The notes below the pieces were generated by a model. That model saw only the letters and a program-made list of their open reading frames with translations, searched no databases and was not told the origin of the DNA. The position numbers were made by a program, and so were the translations under genes. A stretch of DNA of 64,000 nt, from contig NC_135560.1 of NCBI RefSeq assembly GCF_964340395.1, positions 186,001 through 250,000 of the forward strand, in the 5' to 3' direction. Below are positions 1 through 13,024 of this stretch, piece after piece; position 1 is the stretch's first letter; every line of letters begins with the position of its first letter. The stretch is from Glandiceps talaboti (lineage: Eukaryota > Hemichordata > Enteropneusta > Spengelidae).

Positions 1-360
1 TTTTTTTATATTGATAGCTTATGAAAGTGCTGAAAAACTTGTGATTATTTTAACAACTACTTTCTACAGGTGAACAAAAAATTGTTTAATCCTATGTAGT
101 ATGAATATTGATTAGGCCATATTATCTAGGACTCCTGTTAAAAAAAAAACACTTTATTGTGGAGAGAACTTTTCAGTACCCACAGAAACTTTCAAAGAGA
201 CATTTTTTGATAATAAACAAAAGAAAGATCAATCAATCACGACAGTGCATTTGTAAGCCACACAAAAATATCCCACTATTTGGACTGGGCAAGCACTTTT
301 TGTTTTCTACTTGCCAAGTGGATGAGCGAAATGTTTTTATTATTTCGACCCCTGATGTGC
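1..360. other. AT-rich non-coding sequence
   Basis: Short open frames lie on both strands, but none has splice sites, a family motif or a convincing start. I see nothing functional here. Confidence 0.5.
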
Positions 361-486
361 ATTGTGCATGCTGACTATTAGATTTTAAGTTATAAGTTAT
401 GTATATTGCACACAACTAGTATTAAAATAAAACATATTTCAGAAGGGTTTTAGGAATACGACAAAATATAATCTGCATCTGAAAAC
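361..486 (+). repeat. Dispersed repeat, copy A (partner 4710-4835)
   Basis: About 125 bp closely matching a second copy 4.3 kb away in the same orientation. Both run from a TTGTGCAT-like block through GCACACAACTAG, AAACATATTTCAGAAGG and ACAAAATATAATCTG. No terminal inverted repeat or coding capacity was seen, so the class is unknown. Confidence 0.75.
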
Positions 487-734
487 AGACTAGCGTGCTA
501 CTTAATTTCCACTGGTTTTTATTTTATCCAACTTTTCATCAGACCTTGTTTTAATCTGGCATGTGCAATATTTCCGCAAGACTAAATATTCATTGAGTTT
601 TTACATGTATGTTTTCCTTTTTAGTCTATAAGTTGTGTCTTTGTTTTTATCACTTATTGTATGTTTTTTATTGCAGGCTTTATAAGTATTGTCATAACTT
701 ATCTTATTTTATCACTTCAATTAAATTGCCTGCC

Positions 735-875
735 ATTCCCACTTCTGATCTTTGTCATTTAGCTGTTGCTAGGCATATTTGCATACACATTTTGAATCTG
801 TATTCCCTTACCCACACATCCCTATTGTTAACTTTGTATTACATCATCATTTCAATGTTGCTAAGGGTATGGTGA
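735..875 (+). repeat. Fragment of the GTTGCTAGGCATATTTGC dispersed family
   Basis: Contains GTTGCTAGGCATATTTGCA followed by TTGCTAAGGGTATGGT. The same words occur at 42580-42900 and 59480-59880, and in reverse orientation at 30600-30780. This is a short copy of that interspersed family. Confidence 0.6.
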
Positions 876-2890
876 TGGTTGCTGTTTTCAACAATAACTG
901 TTGAATAACAACCAGTGATTGGGAAGTCAACGCGCCCCGCGCCATAGTCGCATTTAATTGAAAATTGGCACATTGAAATTGACTTCTAGGCGCCCACAAA
1001 GGCGCATTGTGGCTAACAGTGAAATTTAGACACTTCAGTGCTGGAGTGCCGATTCGGTAGAGGCGAAGTATGGAAGTACATTGTAAACCCAACTCATGTC
1101 AGCTGTTTGAAATGATGCCCCCACACGTCGTCTTTTGCAAAGCAAATCTGAATACTTATACTGTTTCATGTCCCTCTATCCATGTTTGACTATTTGAATA
1201 CACGATACACGCGTGACCATTCCCCGGGTATAGTGAAACAGATCAAACCAATACGATTCAAGATATTCAAATTAGTATGCCCTTTGATGACCTCGCCTGG
1301 CCGTCACTGCGTTCATCATGCATGAGAAAAGACGTCAACTCCTTGAATGAATGTTACGATCAGTGATTATGATCACCGATGTTTTAGAATAAATACTTGA
1401 AGCATAAATTTATCAACACAATTACTAATCTTGTAGGTAACAACTCAAATCGCTACCACAGAAAACTACCGTCGCGATGTCCACTTTTCCGATGATATGT
1501 GTATAATACGGGTAAGGCTGGCCTGTACACTGTAACAAGTAAATTAGTGAGATTGAAATCTTTGTCGAATGATTTCGTATTTATGTACGGATGCGTAGTC
1601 TTTCTAAACAGTAATTTTTAGATCAGTTAGTATTTAAACTACGTTTCTGAGTTAATTATTCGGTATGTTATTGACGAGCTCCCTTTGTAAAAACGCTGTA
1701 CAAATTGAATGTCGGCGTTCGCCCGGCCGCGTTCAATGAAGCTCAATCATAACAATGGTGGCTGTCAAAATCGAAGATGCAATTTGACCATGTTGTTATT
1801 TCAGTGAGTTTATTCAGCAAGAAAACAACGTGTTCTATGTTTTTGTACTTCCTACATGATGTGATGATCATATTTTTTACCGGTACAACTTACAGTCTAC
1901 AAATTATACAATGAAACCATGGTATTCATAGTAACTTAGCTAGTAACACTGACACGATTCCGTGTTCCGTGTTCGTGTTTTGGGGGACATTTCTGAATAC
2001 ACAAAACCAGTTATTGAATGTGTATTGGATATTGATATTCAGTTTGAAAAATTAAAATCCTGAACTTTATTTTGCGAAAGGTTTTGTCATTTCTTAGTAA
2101 TTATAGGGCCGACTGTATCACGTTTAACGGTTATGTCAACCCGGAAGTACATAGACACGAAAATAGACGAAGTGTACACTTGTACATGTAATATTAGTAA
2201 CGAAATATTACTGCTGGTAACCTTCAAATTTATTTATTTTTATGTTGTAAATACATTCTAATATGCACTGAGGACAACACTATAAAGACTTGCTCTATGG
2301 GAAGGTAATGTTTTGTCTTTTAAAAATACAATAGTTAGATCAATGTGTACCAGAAATGTTATGTAGTATTTAAGCTAGAAATAAGACCACATCATATCTT
2401 ATTATCCCCCCCCCCAATTAAGACAAACTACTCACAGAAAGCAAAAAAAAAAAAAAGCTCCAAAACATAAAAAAGAGAACAAAATTACAGTAAGGAGTTG
2501 ATGATGCACAAACAACTACAAAGAAATAGACAGTTCAATTACAACACAGGGTTTCAAATAAATATGGGGTTTGGAAAAGTAAATTAGAAGTAGAGCAAAT
2601 ACTAAGAGAGATGAAGAGCCCAAGTGAACAAGTGAAAGCACTTAAAGACAGGACCACCAAATTTTTTGCAGGACTACTACGTTATCAATTTTACTAGTCC
2701 TGTGGGATAGTGACTTTTTTACTCCAGTGTCGAACCCTGCCATGTCAGGCTTACAACGGTTGCATGGCTTCATACGGTAACGGACTTACGGTTCGCGACT
2801 TGAACATGCTTCCCTACTGTACAAACAATAACAAGCAGAAATATTACTTTACTTATTATGGTTACTTCATTTTAACTATTTCGCTTTATT
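876..2890. other. Intergenic, nothing recognised
   Basis: About 2 kb with no ORF longer than about 100 codons and no recognisable family. It contains short homopolymer runs near 2406 and 2444. Confidence 0.5.
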
Positions 2891-3034
2891 GTTGGATCAT
2901 GAATGCTAACTTGGGCCCATTAGAAAATCTGAATGGCCCATTGAAATTGAAAATGGCCCATTCATTTTTGCTGGAATGGGGCCATTGTCACATTGGTGTT
3001 TTGAGACTTCCCAATCACTGAACAACCCCAGAAC

Positions 3035-3310
3035 ATCCCCACCAAGTTGCAACCATATTCATCGTGCAGTTTCATGACCAAAATTGACATTTTTTAGACC
3101 TAATTTTCATTTTGCTGATGGGATCATCACGTTGTGATTACAGCCTCATTTCACATTTACACATGCCCAGATGCATCCCCATTACATTACAGTCCAATGT
3201 GCTAATAGTAGTTTTTGAATTATAGCTTTTTGACCAAAGAGACACATTTTTAGACCTAATTTGAATATCACTGATGGGATCATCATGTTACGTATGCTAT
3301 CAACAGTAAT
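3035..3310 (+). repeat. Two tandem subunits of the CATCCCCA / GATGGGATCATCA repeat
   Basis: Two subunits of roughly 130-150 bp. Each has a CATCCCCA word, a TTTTTGACCAAA-like or TCATGACCAAA-like word, AGACCTAATTT and CTGATGGGATCATCA. Related units occur at 42920-43250, and in reverse orientation at 30360-30560. No coding capacity. Confidence 0.6.
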
Positions 3311-3340
3311 GTAAACAATCAAAATACATAATAAAATACG

Positions 3341-3365
3341 GGGGGGGGGGGGGGGGGGGGGGGGG
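3341..3365 (+). repeat. Poly-G run
   Basis: Uninterrupted run of about 25 G. Read on the other strand it would give poly-proline, which I treat as an artefact rather than a protein. Confidence 0.95.
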
Positions 3366-3980
3366 TTAGTTACACTGACATGTTCTGTGCCTGACTCCTG
3401 CACTGGTAAGTGTGGCTTGGAAGACCCCAAGGTCATCAAAGACATTCAAGAAGGTGTGTATGAACTACATGTAAATGTACAATGTAGCTCATCAGAAAGT
3501 GCTTTGTCGGTCTAGTCATAAAGTTGTATGTAAGCATGCATTCGATAATAGTAATACACAAGTCTATTCACGTACATGTAGCTGAGGCATTGACATTAGA
3601 ATTAACTTATGCCAGTAATTTTGCCAGTCAATTTTTCTTATAATGAAACAACTCTGCTGTTTTTCTACTTGAAATAAAAGTGAAACAACCACCTTGTGTT
3701 TTGATTTTTGAGTAGTAAAAAGACATAGGTATTACTAGTAGTTACTTGAACAGATTTTTCACTAATTATTGAGTTGGGCCAACCACCCATGTACATGTAG
3801 CACCAGTGATGCACTTGTTATCTGTCACTAGTATATGTATGGTATAGGGATAGTTCCATGTGTTTTGAGATGGCCTGATTTTAAAGGTCATATGCTGACA
3901 TAAAATCACTATTTTGACCGTACATCTAAACACCCAGTAATACAAACATAGACTGCCATACATGGATAGGACAGTAACCA
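3366..3980. other. Intergenic, nothing recognised
   Basis: No conserved coding frame or repeat structure seen. ACATGTA words are frequent. Confidence 0.5.
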
Positions 3981-3982
3981 TA

Positions 3983-4709
<727 letters not shown>

Positions 4710-4835
4710 GTTGTGCATATTGACTGTTCGATTGTATCTTATAGATTATGTATTTGCACACAACTAGCATTTAAATAAAACATATTTCAGAAGGTTTTTT
4801 AGGAATACAACAAAATATAATCTGTATCTGAATGC
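4710..4835 (+). repeat. Dispersed repeat, copy B (partner 361-486)
   Basis: Second copy of the 125-bp repeat described at 361-486, with only scattered substitutions and small indels. Confidence 0.75.
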
Positions 4836-5040
4836 AAACAATATAAAAGGATTAACTCTCTGTACACTATCCTTCTCAATAATAGATCCGTGGCAGGAGG
4901 GACACTAGGAACTACCACACTAGCCCTCCTCCCCCTTTTAATTTGGCCAGTCACTAAAAACGCAACAGCAGATACAAATACGAAAGGAGGATACATAAAA
5001 TAGAACATTATGAACAAATCTATTTTGATCGCTGTCTTAC

Positions 5041-5301
5041 CTTAAATGTCTTCATCTGATGGTAGATTGTCTTTGATAACAACCTGTAATATAATAGCTG
5101 TACCATTCCAAACAATATACTAAATAATTTTAGTGTCCACATTGGTGAAGAGATGAGATGCGTTTTGTAGCCAAAAACAATTGGGACGAAATGAAACAAT
5201 ACCACAAACAAAGACAGGCTACAATTGAATGAAAATAACTGTATAGTTGGAATGTCTGACCGATAAACTTCTTCGCTACTCAACCCTATGGACGCCGCCA
5301 T
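5041..5301 (-). CDS. First coding exon, unrecognised membrane protein (partial)
   Basis: Minus-strand exon of 87 codons. The start ATG (5299-5301) has a good context (AACATGGCG). The exon ends exactly at a consensus donor, AAG|GTAAGA, in phase 0. The N-terminus (MAASIGLSSEEVYRSD) is hydrophilic and is followed by two hydrophobic stretches at about residues 20-44 and 50-72, which look like two membrane helices. The exon then ends in a basic segment (HQMKTFK). The open frame continues upstream of this ATG, but that part is cysteine-rich noise with no better start. I do not recognise the family. The next exon should lie below 5041, or the gene may be truncated, since no convincing acceptor with matching phase was found. 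Confidence 0.45.
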
Positions 5302-5790
5302 GTTTAGAACACTGACAATTTCGCCGGTTGGGGGCGCTGAGACCAGCAGAAGTCCAGACGCGTGACAAATCCACTGCGCAAAGTTATGCGCATAGATAGG
5401 GGTGGACAAAAGTAAGCTCTTCGGATGTATATGACTAAAACGATCGTCAAAAGTTAGTGTACAACAATAGAGCAAGAAAATATAAACACTCTCACCATAA
5501 TAACACATAGATATACTTCATTTTCATCAATTAAAATACGTGTTCTGCTCTTTTCCAAAACGAAAGTTATTTTCGTCCCTCTAAAATCAAGCTGTCATTT
5601 ATTGGCAAAAACACCTTCAGTTTTATTAAAAGTCTGGCCGCAATTTTGAGAGTCTGGCATTTATACTTTTCTCAAGGAAGGATAAGATGCTAACTCGGCG
5701 ATGGTGTTGTTCACCAAGAAATCTGTGCATGCACTCGTACTTTCCATGGCCACTGAACTGACCCCCTGCAAGATTACCACTGTAAGCGAC
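5302..5790. other. Upstream region of the membrane-protein exon
   Basis: Probable 5' flank or UTR of the minus-strand exon. No promoter motif was identified with confidence. Confidence 0.35.
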
Positions 5791-6047
5791 TTAGGGAGCC
5801 GTCATTATTTATGGCCTGGGGGGTCTCTTAAAAATTGGAGATGGCCAGGGGGGGGGGGGCTACTCAAAAATGAGAGAGAAAGGTAGGGGGGGGGGGGCTA
5901 CTCAAAAATTTGTTCACAAAACTTCTGCACACGAAAATGGTGAGTAAACTGTAACACCAAATACAATTTTATTGTCAAAATTTCTGATAAATGAAAAATA
6001 TGGTATAGAAAATACACAAATTGTCAAAAATTTTGATTATTGAAAAT

Positions 6048-6360
6048 TATATTCCAGTGAATTTTGTGACGTCATCCCTCAACATTATTTCTGATAATGT
6101 ACACTTTTATTGCAGATGACATACATCGGCACCAAAACCCTGTGTAAATTTAATTCAATTTTACTTTTCACCATCTGCAAATTCACTGGTATTGGCAAAA
6201 CTGTAAAATAATAACAATAATGCACGCCCTGCCAATCCATAATGGACTCAAGCAAACTTTGCACTCCATAATGTACTTGGCTGTCGCCTCGCACAATTAT
6301 GTCATGCAAAGGTTGCTTTTGCCCAGTATCAGCTGGCAGGGTGTGCATTATTGTCTAAAT
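6048..6360 (+). repeat. Fold-back element, copy 1 (partner 11948-12490)
   Basis: Shares long blocks with 11948-12490: TCCAGTGAATTTTGTGACGT near its left end, AAATTCACTGGTATTGGCAA in the middle, then TCCATAATGGACTCAAGCAA and GGCTGTCGCCTCGC. The last part (about 6220-6350) is an imperfect inverted repeat. It has no coding capacity and lies inside the larger TTA/GGGAG element, so it inserted there or was picked up by it. Confidence 0.75.
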
Positions 6361-7521
6361 ATATAGAAAATGCAATCCCTGAATCACAGTTTTGTAGGAT
6401 GTCATCTGGCCTGATAGAATTGTTGCAGTACATGTACTGGCATAAGATCTCACAGAAATGAGAAAACACTGCTATTGCGGATTCCCTTAACCCTTTCTGT
6501 ACTGGAGAAGAATGAAACAATACGGATAATCGATTTGTAAATGTATAATACTACATCATCAGGAAGTAATATTTCTCAATCTAAAATCAAGTTGATATAT
6601 GGAAAAAACTTGCAGACTAACAAGAAATTTTGCCTTAAAAAAATGGTGGGAGAGTTTTTAGTACTGAAAGGGTTAATAGCCGACAGATTAAATTAAGTAC
6701 CAAGTGATAGACAACTTTGTTTGCTGTGTATAAGAGTCTAGTTGCTAATATTAGTATTATGACAAGACCATGGTAACTGTGGTATACATGTACAGGGTAC
6801 ATGGTTTCAAATTGTTATAAGGCTCAAAAACAAAGCACACGACAGTGTCAGTGTTTTACAAGGAGTAAAATAAAAGGAGACATGTCTGAAACTCGTGTGT
6901 AAGATACAATAATGAGAAATGGCATGAAATAGCATGAGACAGCTATAGGAAATTTAACCATATGTTTATAGCTGTTACCATACTGGGAAGCAGTTGATAT
7001 TGAATCAGTTTCTGAAAGATTTGCCTTTTTAAATACCTTGAAAAAATGGATGAGGCAATATAGCACACTTATGCCAAACAAGTGTTTGTCTACACTGTTT
7101 AGGTGAAACTAGTTAACTGCATCAAAACATATGCAGTTGACTGAATTGGAGTACCAAGATTGCCAGCTCAAATACTATAGTGTATCTAAAATGTTAATCC
7201 CTGTCTGTTTTTGAAATCTTCTGAGTGTACTGTAAAAACAATACATCCCAGCTTTCCATTTTTTTAAATCATTCACTTTAAACTTCTGTAAATACCTCTT
7301 TACCATATTTCTTTTTATATATGAACACAACATCTGAATATAAATTATGAGAAATACATAAATGTAACTTTTATAAATAACAAGTGATAAATATATGAAA
7401 CATTTTAAGCATATATTTCCCTGAATGGAAAACTTTCACAACTGAGAGTCAAAGAGTTAGAAAAATAGATCATCATCATCTAAGTAAAAAAGGAAAGAAA
7501 GATGATAAAACCAAAGCAATC

Positions 7522-7776
7522 ATGGCAGACTGTCTCAGGAAATCAAATGTGGATACCTCAATGTTAGAAAAAGCTACTTTATCAACTGAAAGTGAAACAG
7601 ATGACAATAGTGATGATGATGATGATGTTGTGATCCATGAACTTGATGGTACATGTAGTGACAGTGAACATGAACAAGGTAACATTATGTGTCAAATCTC
7701 AACAGAGTCAGTGGTTGTAACAAGAGGTGGTAGGAGGGCTGGTTCCTGGTTGAATGCTTTCAATAAGTACACATGA
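7522..7776 (+). CDS. Acidic C-terminal fragment of a transposon-borne protein
   Basis: An 84-codon frame. The middle is acidic and Ser/Asp-rich (SETDDNSDDDDDVVIHELDG). The C-terminus reads VVTRGGRRAGSWLNAFNKYT and stops. The element at 20567-22675 ends a reading frame in the same way, with an acidic Ser/Asp tract followed by KVTLRSGRVAGQFLFH. The shared VT-R-x-GR-AG ending and acidic tract indicate the same protein family, carried by two elements with the same type of ends. Function is unknown. The upstream part of the protein is missing or unrecognisable here, so this is a remnant. Confidence 0.5.
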   Translation: MADCLRKSNVDTSMLEKATLSTESETDDNSDDDDDVVIHELDGTCSDSEHEQGNIMCQISTESVVVTRGGRRAGSWLNAFNKYT

Positions 7777-8300
7777 CACTTTAAAATTAATGGCCACCAT
7801 GTCACCATTTTGTAAGTAACTCAGTATCTCAATACATATTTTGCAGTAACTAACCAAGTGCACATCTCCTCAATATCTTGTTATCACCACATGTATAGTA
7901 CAAGTGATGAATGCCTGTAGTTCATATACCACACATGTATACAATATGATTACCTTCATGAGGTGATTTAGTATCATTTGAATTTACTTTTAACATATAT
8001 ATGAATCTTGACCTTGATCTCTCTTTTTTATTTTTTATCAGTTCATCAGTTCAGATCACTAAAATTTAGAACCTTTGATAAATTCACATTTTCTGGTAAT
8101 GGTATGCAATGATATACAAGTGTATATATACTTCATGTGTAAATGATATGGGGGGGGGTCATCCAAATTTCTGATGTCAGGGAGGGGGGTCATTGATTTT
8201 TTTGAGGAAGGTTGGGGGGGGCACTCGAATTTCCATATTTTACAGAACAATTCCTCCGACCCCCCCCCCCCCCAGGCCATAAATAATGACGGCTCCCTTA

Positions 8301-8719
8301 TAACTAACAACACAAGCGGGGAGGACACGTTTCTAAGCTATGTAAAATATGAGAAAGAACGATATTTTCTACACGACAGAAACTCCATATTCAATAGAGG
8401 ACAGTACTTTCCCTATGTATACTTTTCATTCACAAATTTGATTGTTTAGCGTACATTTTGCTCACTTCTGCATTCAAGTACTACTCATCAGATAGAACTC
8501 ATTAATATGCTACCACAAGTACCTGTTCATCCACTGAACCTTCCAGCACCTCTAGCTAGAATAGTTAGCTCTGCTTAGAGGCATTTTGGTACAGCAGCAA
8601 TCACTGCACGTACGAACCCGGCCCAAAGCTAGACAATGTTGATTTGGGGTACAAAAATAGAAATAGAAGTAGTATAGAAAATGAGAATTCAGGCCCAGTT
8701 TAACGACATCCCTCATTTT
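8301..8719. other. Intergenic, nothing recognised
   Basis: Flank of the transposon. No coding or structural signal seen. Confidence 0.5.
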
Positions 8720-8938
8720 TCACTTGTTATAAGGTAAATTAAGTCTTATATCTGTATTAAATCAATTTTTTAATATATATAATTTAACCTGTTATAAGGT
8801 AAATTAAACCTTATAAGTAAAAATTGACTAAAAATTGACATATTCTGTTTTAAACTCATTATAAGTAAATTAAGTCTTATATCTATAGTAAAATTGACAA
8901 TGTCTGTTTAAACTTATTATAAGTAAATTAAACCTTAG
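8720..8938 (+). repeat. Degenerate tandem repeat with TATAAGGTAAATTAA units
   Basis: Four diverged units of about 50-70 bp, each centred on TTATAAG(G)TAAATTAA followed by GTCTTATA or CCTTATA. The word TATAAGGTAAATTAAACCTTATA is itself an inverted repeat. Confidence 0.75.
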
Positions 8939-9456
8939 TAGCCTTAGTAATCGATCAAAGCCTCACTACTATGCTGCTACGCTTGACTTCCCCCGTCATG
9001 CTGCCATGTCCCATATAATGGTGTTATTGTATCTGTCTAATTGAACATTGTCAATGACTCAATGACTCAGTGGCGCATGACTACCCTCAGGCAGCCTCAG
9101 GAATGTCTAGGTTACAAGGTCACTAAGGTTACCAAGGTTACCAAGGTCAGCTGGCAGTGACAAGAAAGAAAACTTGTAAGTTAAGAAAATTTCAATTTCA
9201 GAATCTCGAATATTTTTTTTATAAAACCCACGTAAGCACTAATTCAACCTAAAGCAGTTATCATGTTGAACCATAATATTAAACCACCACCAAAGTTTCG
9301 CTGACTATACTACTATACTGTACTAGGTATATTTGGATATATATATATTTGTTGTCTGTACAAAGACATTAATTGTTGTGTTTCTTTAAAGTCCCTATTC
9401 AATGATCTATTTTGTAAGAACACACCATGTCGTTGGAAAATGTGTCAGTCTGTTCA
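8939..9456. other. Intergenic, nothing recognised
   Basis: Contains a small GGTTACCAAGGT tandem near 9120-9145 and nothing else of note. Confidence 0.5.
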
Positions 9457-10545
<1,089 letters not shown>

Positions 10546-10726
10546 CCCTGCAATACCTGCAGTAGAAACATTTACCCGAAGTATAATACACATCCACCAA
10601 TCAGTGCTCACTCTTCCAATCGTGAAAGAGAAAATGTTCAATCTTAATACTCTTACGGTTAATCAGGTTATAATTATGCAAATTAGTTCAGTGAAGTGAG
10701 GTTTTCACTTGGTATAAAACAACATA
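10546..10726. other. Spacer between duplication and Penelope remnant
   Basis: No clear feature. It may contain further decayed Penelope sequence upstream of the recognisable part. Confidence 0.4.
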
Positions 10727-10965
10727 GTTATGTGTATACACGTCCAGAGACTTAGAGATATGGTGGTCCATACAGAACAACATGGATTGGAAGTTAATGC
10801 TAGTTCATTTCAATGCGATCGTACTCGATGTGGTACATGTCCTTTCATTATTAATACTAATCATGTTTTAGCCCGAAGAACAGTGTGGCTGTTTCGACTA
10901 GATATATTTGTATTAGTACTAACGTAGTTGATTGCATTAAATGCCAGAAATGTGGTGTGTTTTTT

Positions 10966-10967
<2 letters not shown>

Positions 10968-11053
<86 letters not shown>
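10968..11053 (+). repeat. (TA)n microsatellite
   Basis: More than 40 TA units, sitting between the Cys-rich and GIY-YIG-derived parts of the Penelope remnant. Confidence 0.97.
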
Positions 11054-11056
<3 letters not shown>

Positions 11057-11151
11057 TGTGCGATCATCAGACAACTGCAGTACTGCCAAAACTATTGCGC
11101 TCTGCCACTGCGGTATAGAGCAATGTCTTAGCAGATTGATACTCACCGAGT

Positions 11152-11182
11152 TATATATATATATATATATATATATATACTA

Positions 11183-11246
<64 letters not shown>
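11152..11246 (+). repeat. (TA)n microsatellite with one CTAG interruption
   Basis: Second TA array, interrupted once by ACTAG near 11179. It immediately precedes the GDRFxEH segment. Confidence 0.97.
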
Positions 11247-11248
<2 letters not shown>

Positions 11249-11498
11249 GACTGTACGTCGTCTTGGTGATCGTTTCGTGGAACATCCCCGTCCTACCAGA
11301 CAAAAGAATCGTAACTATCCCTTATCTATACACTGTATTATCAACGATCATAGTGTATCAGATATGTCTATTTCAGGAATATGTAGGGTTTCTGGAGATA
11401 AGAATCAATTGAGGCTGAAGGAAGACGAAATCATTTTCTGTCTCAGAACGCGGGAATCCCTTGGAATTGATATATCATTTACATCATTTCCTGTCTAA

Positions 11499-11947
11499 CT
11501 ACGCGTATTCTATATTTCAGACGTGTTCTATTGTGTTCTTTTGGTACATGGTGCGTGTGAAATTTAGAACTTTTTACACGTATAACCATTAACCTCGCGC
11601 GGTTGTCTTTCTATGCCATAACATTCAGATATAGTCAGGTATTTACCATAATTTATGTCTTGCTTTATACATTGCAAACGAATTTTTATTCAAACGTCGG
11701 ATTACATCTATTTATTCGGCCCGGACTGTCTCATTCGTTCCTTATGCATTTCACGTCCAGAGACTACTAGATGCATTTAACTATATCTCAACAAGAACTG
11801 TATGTTTACCTCCGATCCCATAATAAGGGGAGGTTATATTATATTATTGAGGACACGAGGGAGGTTTATAGAGTGATATGCCATTTGGAAGTTTTATTTC
11901 GATACTACTAGTTGAATTCTCGTTATCTGCAATTTATATTATAGCAT
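11499..11947. other. Intergenic, nothing recognised
   Basis: No conserved coding frame or structured repeat seen. Confidence 0.5.
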
Positions 11948-12490
11948 TACCAATTCCAGTGAATTTTGTGACGTCATCGCTGTACATTATTACTGATAAT
12001 GTACTCCGTTATTGGGCATTGCGACCCCGGAACGAGCATAACAATACAAGCTTATTTGTTCTGTTTCTTCATACGACTAGGCCCGTATTTTTTCGAAATG
12101 TATGTCGTTACTTATGATTGTCATTTCCACTGTTTAAAAATACAACGCATTCATGAAACAAATTTGTGTTCACAGCAGTTCATTGGAGTGTATATGTGTG
12201 TGTACGTGTACGTACGTGTGTCGCTGTGATTAGTATTCAGCTTCCGGGCCGAACATGGCAGACGACGTTCAGCGCTGTGTATATTATACGTTGTTTTGCG
12301 TTTCTCGGTCTACAAATTCACTGGAATTGGCAAAACTATAAAATAATAACAATAATGTACGTCCTCCCAGTCCATAATGGACTCAAGCAAACTTTGCACT
12401 CCATAATGGGCTCGGCTGTCGCCTCGCCCATTATGTCGTTCAAAGTTTGCTTTCGTCCATTATGGGCTGGGAGGGCGTACATTATTGTTT
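11948..12490 (+). repeat. Fold-back element, copy 2 (partner 6048-6360)
   Basis: The left part has TTCCAGTGAATTTTGTGACG, then a small hairpin (GTACATTATTACTGATAATGTAC). Near 12310 comes the inverted counterpart AAATTCACTGGAATTGGCAA. From about 12347 to 12486 lies a large imperfect palindrome: GTACGTCCTCCCAGTCCATA pairs with TATGGGCTGGGAGGGCGTAC across a centre at GGCTCGGCTGTCGCCTCG. It ends about 300 bp upstream of the start codon of the DUF6589-type gene, so it could lie in its promoter or 5' UTR. Confidence 0.8.
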
Positions 12491-12786
12491 AAACAATTCT
12501 ATGCATCGCTAAGGAGTCAAATGGAACGCAGTCTCGCGACCGCGCTTGCATTTGTCGACACCTACACCTGTTGCCTCTCCAGAGGGCGCCGTGATCACTG
12601 CGTCATAGAACTACGTCCATCACGTCTCTCCAAATCCACTTTGACATGCAATCTGATTGGTTACCCTGTACGTTCGTTCCGTATGACACGCGCGGTACTT
12701 TTAAAAACACGGAAGTGTTGCGAGTTGTCGCGAGATCTGGATAGGACGATAGCAAGTGTACAAAACATATCTTCAATCTGTCAAAA

Positions 12787-13024
12787 ATGTTTTCTTTTCG
12801 CCAAAATTGTTTTGCCTGTGGGTCAGTTTTGGACGAGAAGCATTACTTTACATTAAGTGGGCGTCGGAATGACAACATCAATGTGTTACGCTGCCTGGAA
12901 GAATGGGGACGTCTCCCACTCAGTGAAACAGCTAAAGACAAGGCCATTTGTCCCAAATGTAATAGGAAAATTGTACACATTTCAGAGAAAATCGCCGAGT
13001 TCCGTGCAATATGTCATTCACATG
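12787..13024 (+). CDS. DUF6589-type gene exon 1: N-terminal Cys4 zinc finger
   Basis: Starts MFSFRQNCFACG and encodes 79 complete codons plus one base, ending at CATG|GTAAGT. Cys8-x2-Cys11 and Cys55-x2-Cys58 (ICPKCNRKI) form a paired Cys-x2-Cys arrangement spaced like ZAD-type treble-clef fingers. This start was chosen because it lies just before the first Cys pair. The alternative open frames upstream are not in this frame. Confidence 0.7.

Larger units (their letters stand above)
5794..8297. mobile_element. DNA transposon, GGGAG...CTCCC ends, TTA target duplication (copy 1)
   Basis: A 2.5-kb element bounded by perfect inverted repeats of about 30 bp. The left end is GGGAGCCGTCATTATTTATG then GCCTGGGGGG (5794-5823), and the right end is its reverse complement, finishing at 8297. 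TTA flanks both sides (5791-5793 and 8298-8300). A 3-bp TWA duplication with G-rich ends is typical of PIF/Harbinger elements, so I infer that superfamily. G or C homopolymers sit inside both ends. No transposase was recognised. A small acidic reading frame (7522-7776) resembles the C-terminus encoded in the element at 20567-22675. A fold-back repeat is nested at 6048-6360. Confidence 0.8.
10727..11498 (+). pseudogene. Penelope-like element remnant (Cys-rich linker plus GIY-YIG endonuclease)
   Basis: Three pieces in order recall the C-terminus of Penelope-like retroelements. First comes RLRDMVVHTEQHGLEV followed by FQCDRTRCGTCPFI (10730-10860). After a frame change near 10870 comes VAVSTRYICISTNVVDCIKC then QKCGVFF (to about 10963). 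After two TA arrays comes RRLGDRFVEHPRP, then PLSIHCIINDHSVSDMSISG and a C-terminal helix segment ending SLGIDISFTSFPV with a stop at 11498. The pattern C-RPRC-TCP, then IxCxxCG, then GDRFxEHL is the known GIY-YIG endonuclease region of that group. The YIG-containing segment is replaced by (TA)n. No reverse transcriptase was seen upstream, so this is a 5'-truncated, dead copy. Confidence 0.75.

Noticed and set aside
12166-12492. 108-codon frame upstream of the DUF6589-type gene
   Set aside because: It runs through the fold-back element and has no conserved motif.
12485-12856. 123-codon frame overlapping DUF6589-type exon 1
   Set aside because: A different frame from the Cys4 zinc-finger exon, so probably 5' UTR or a shadow.
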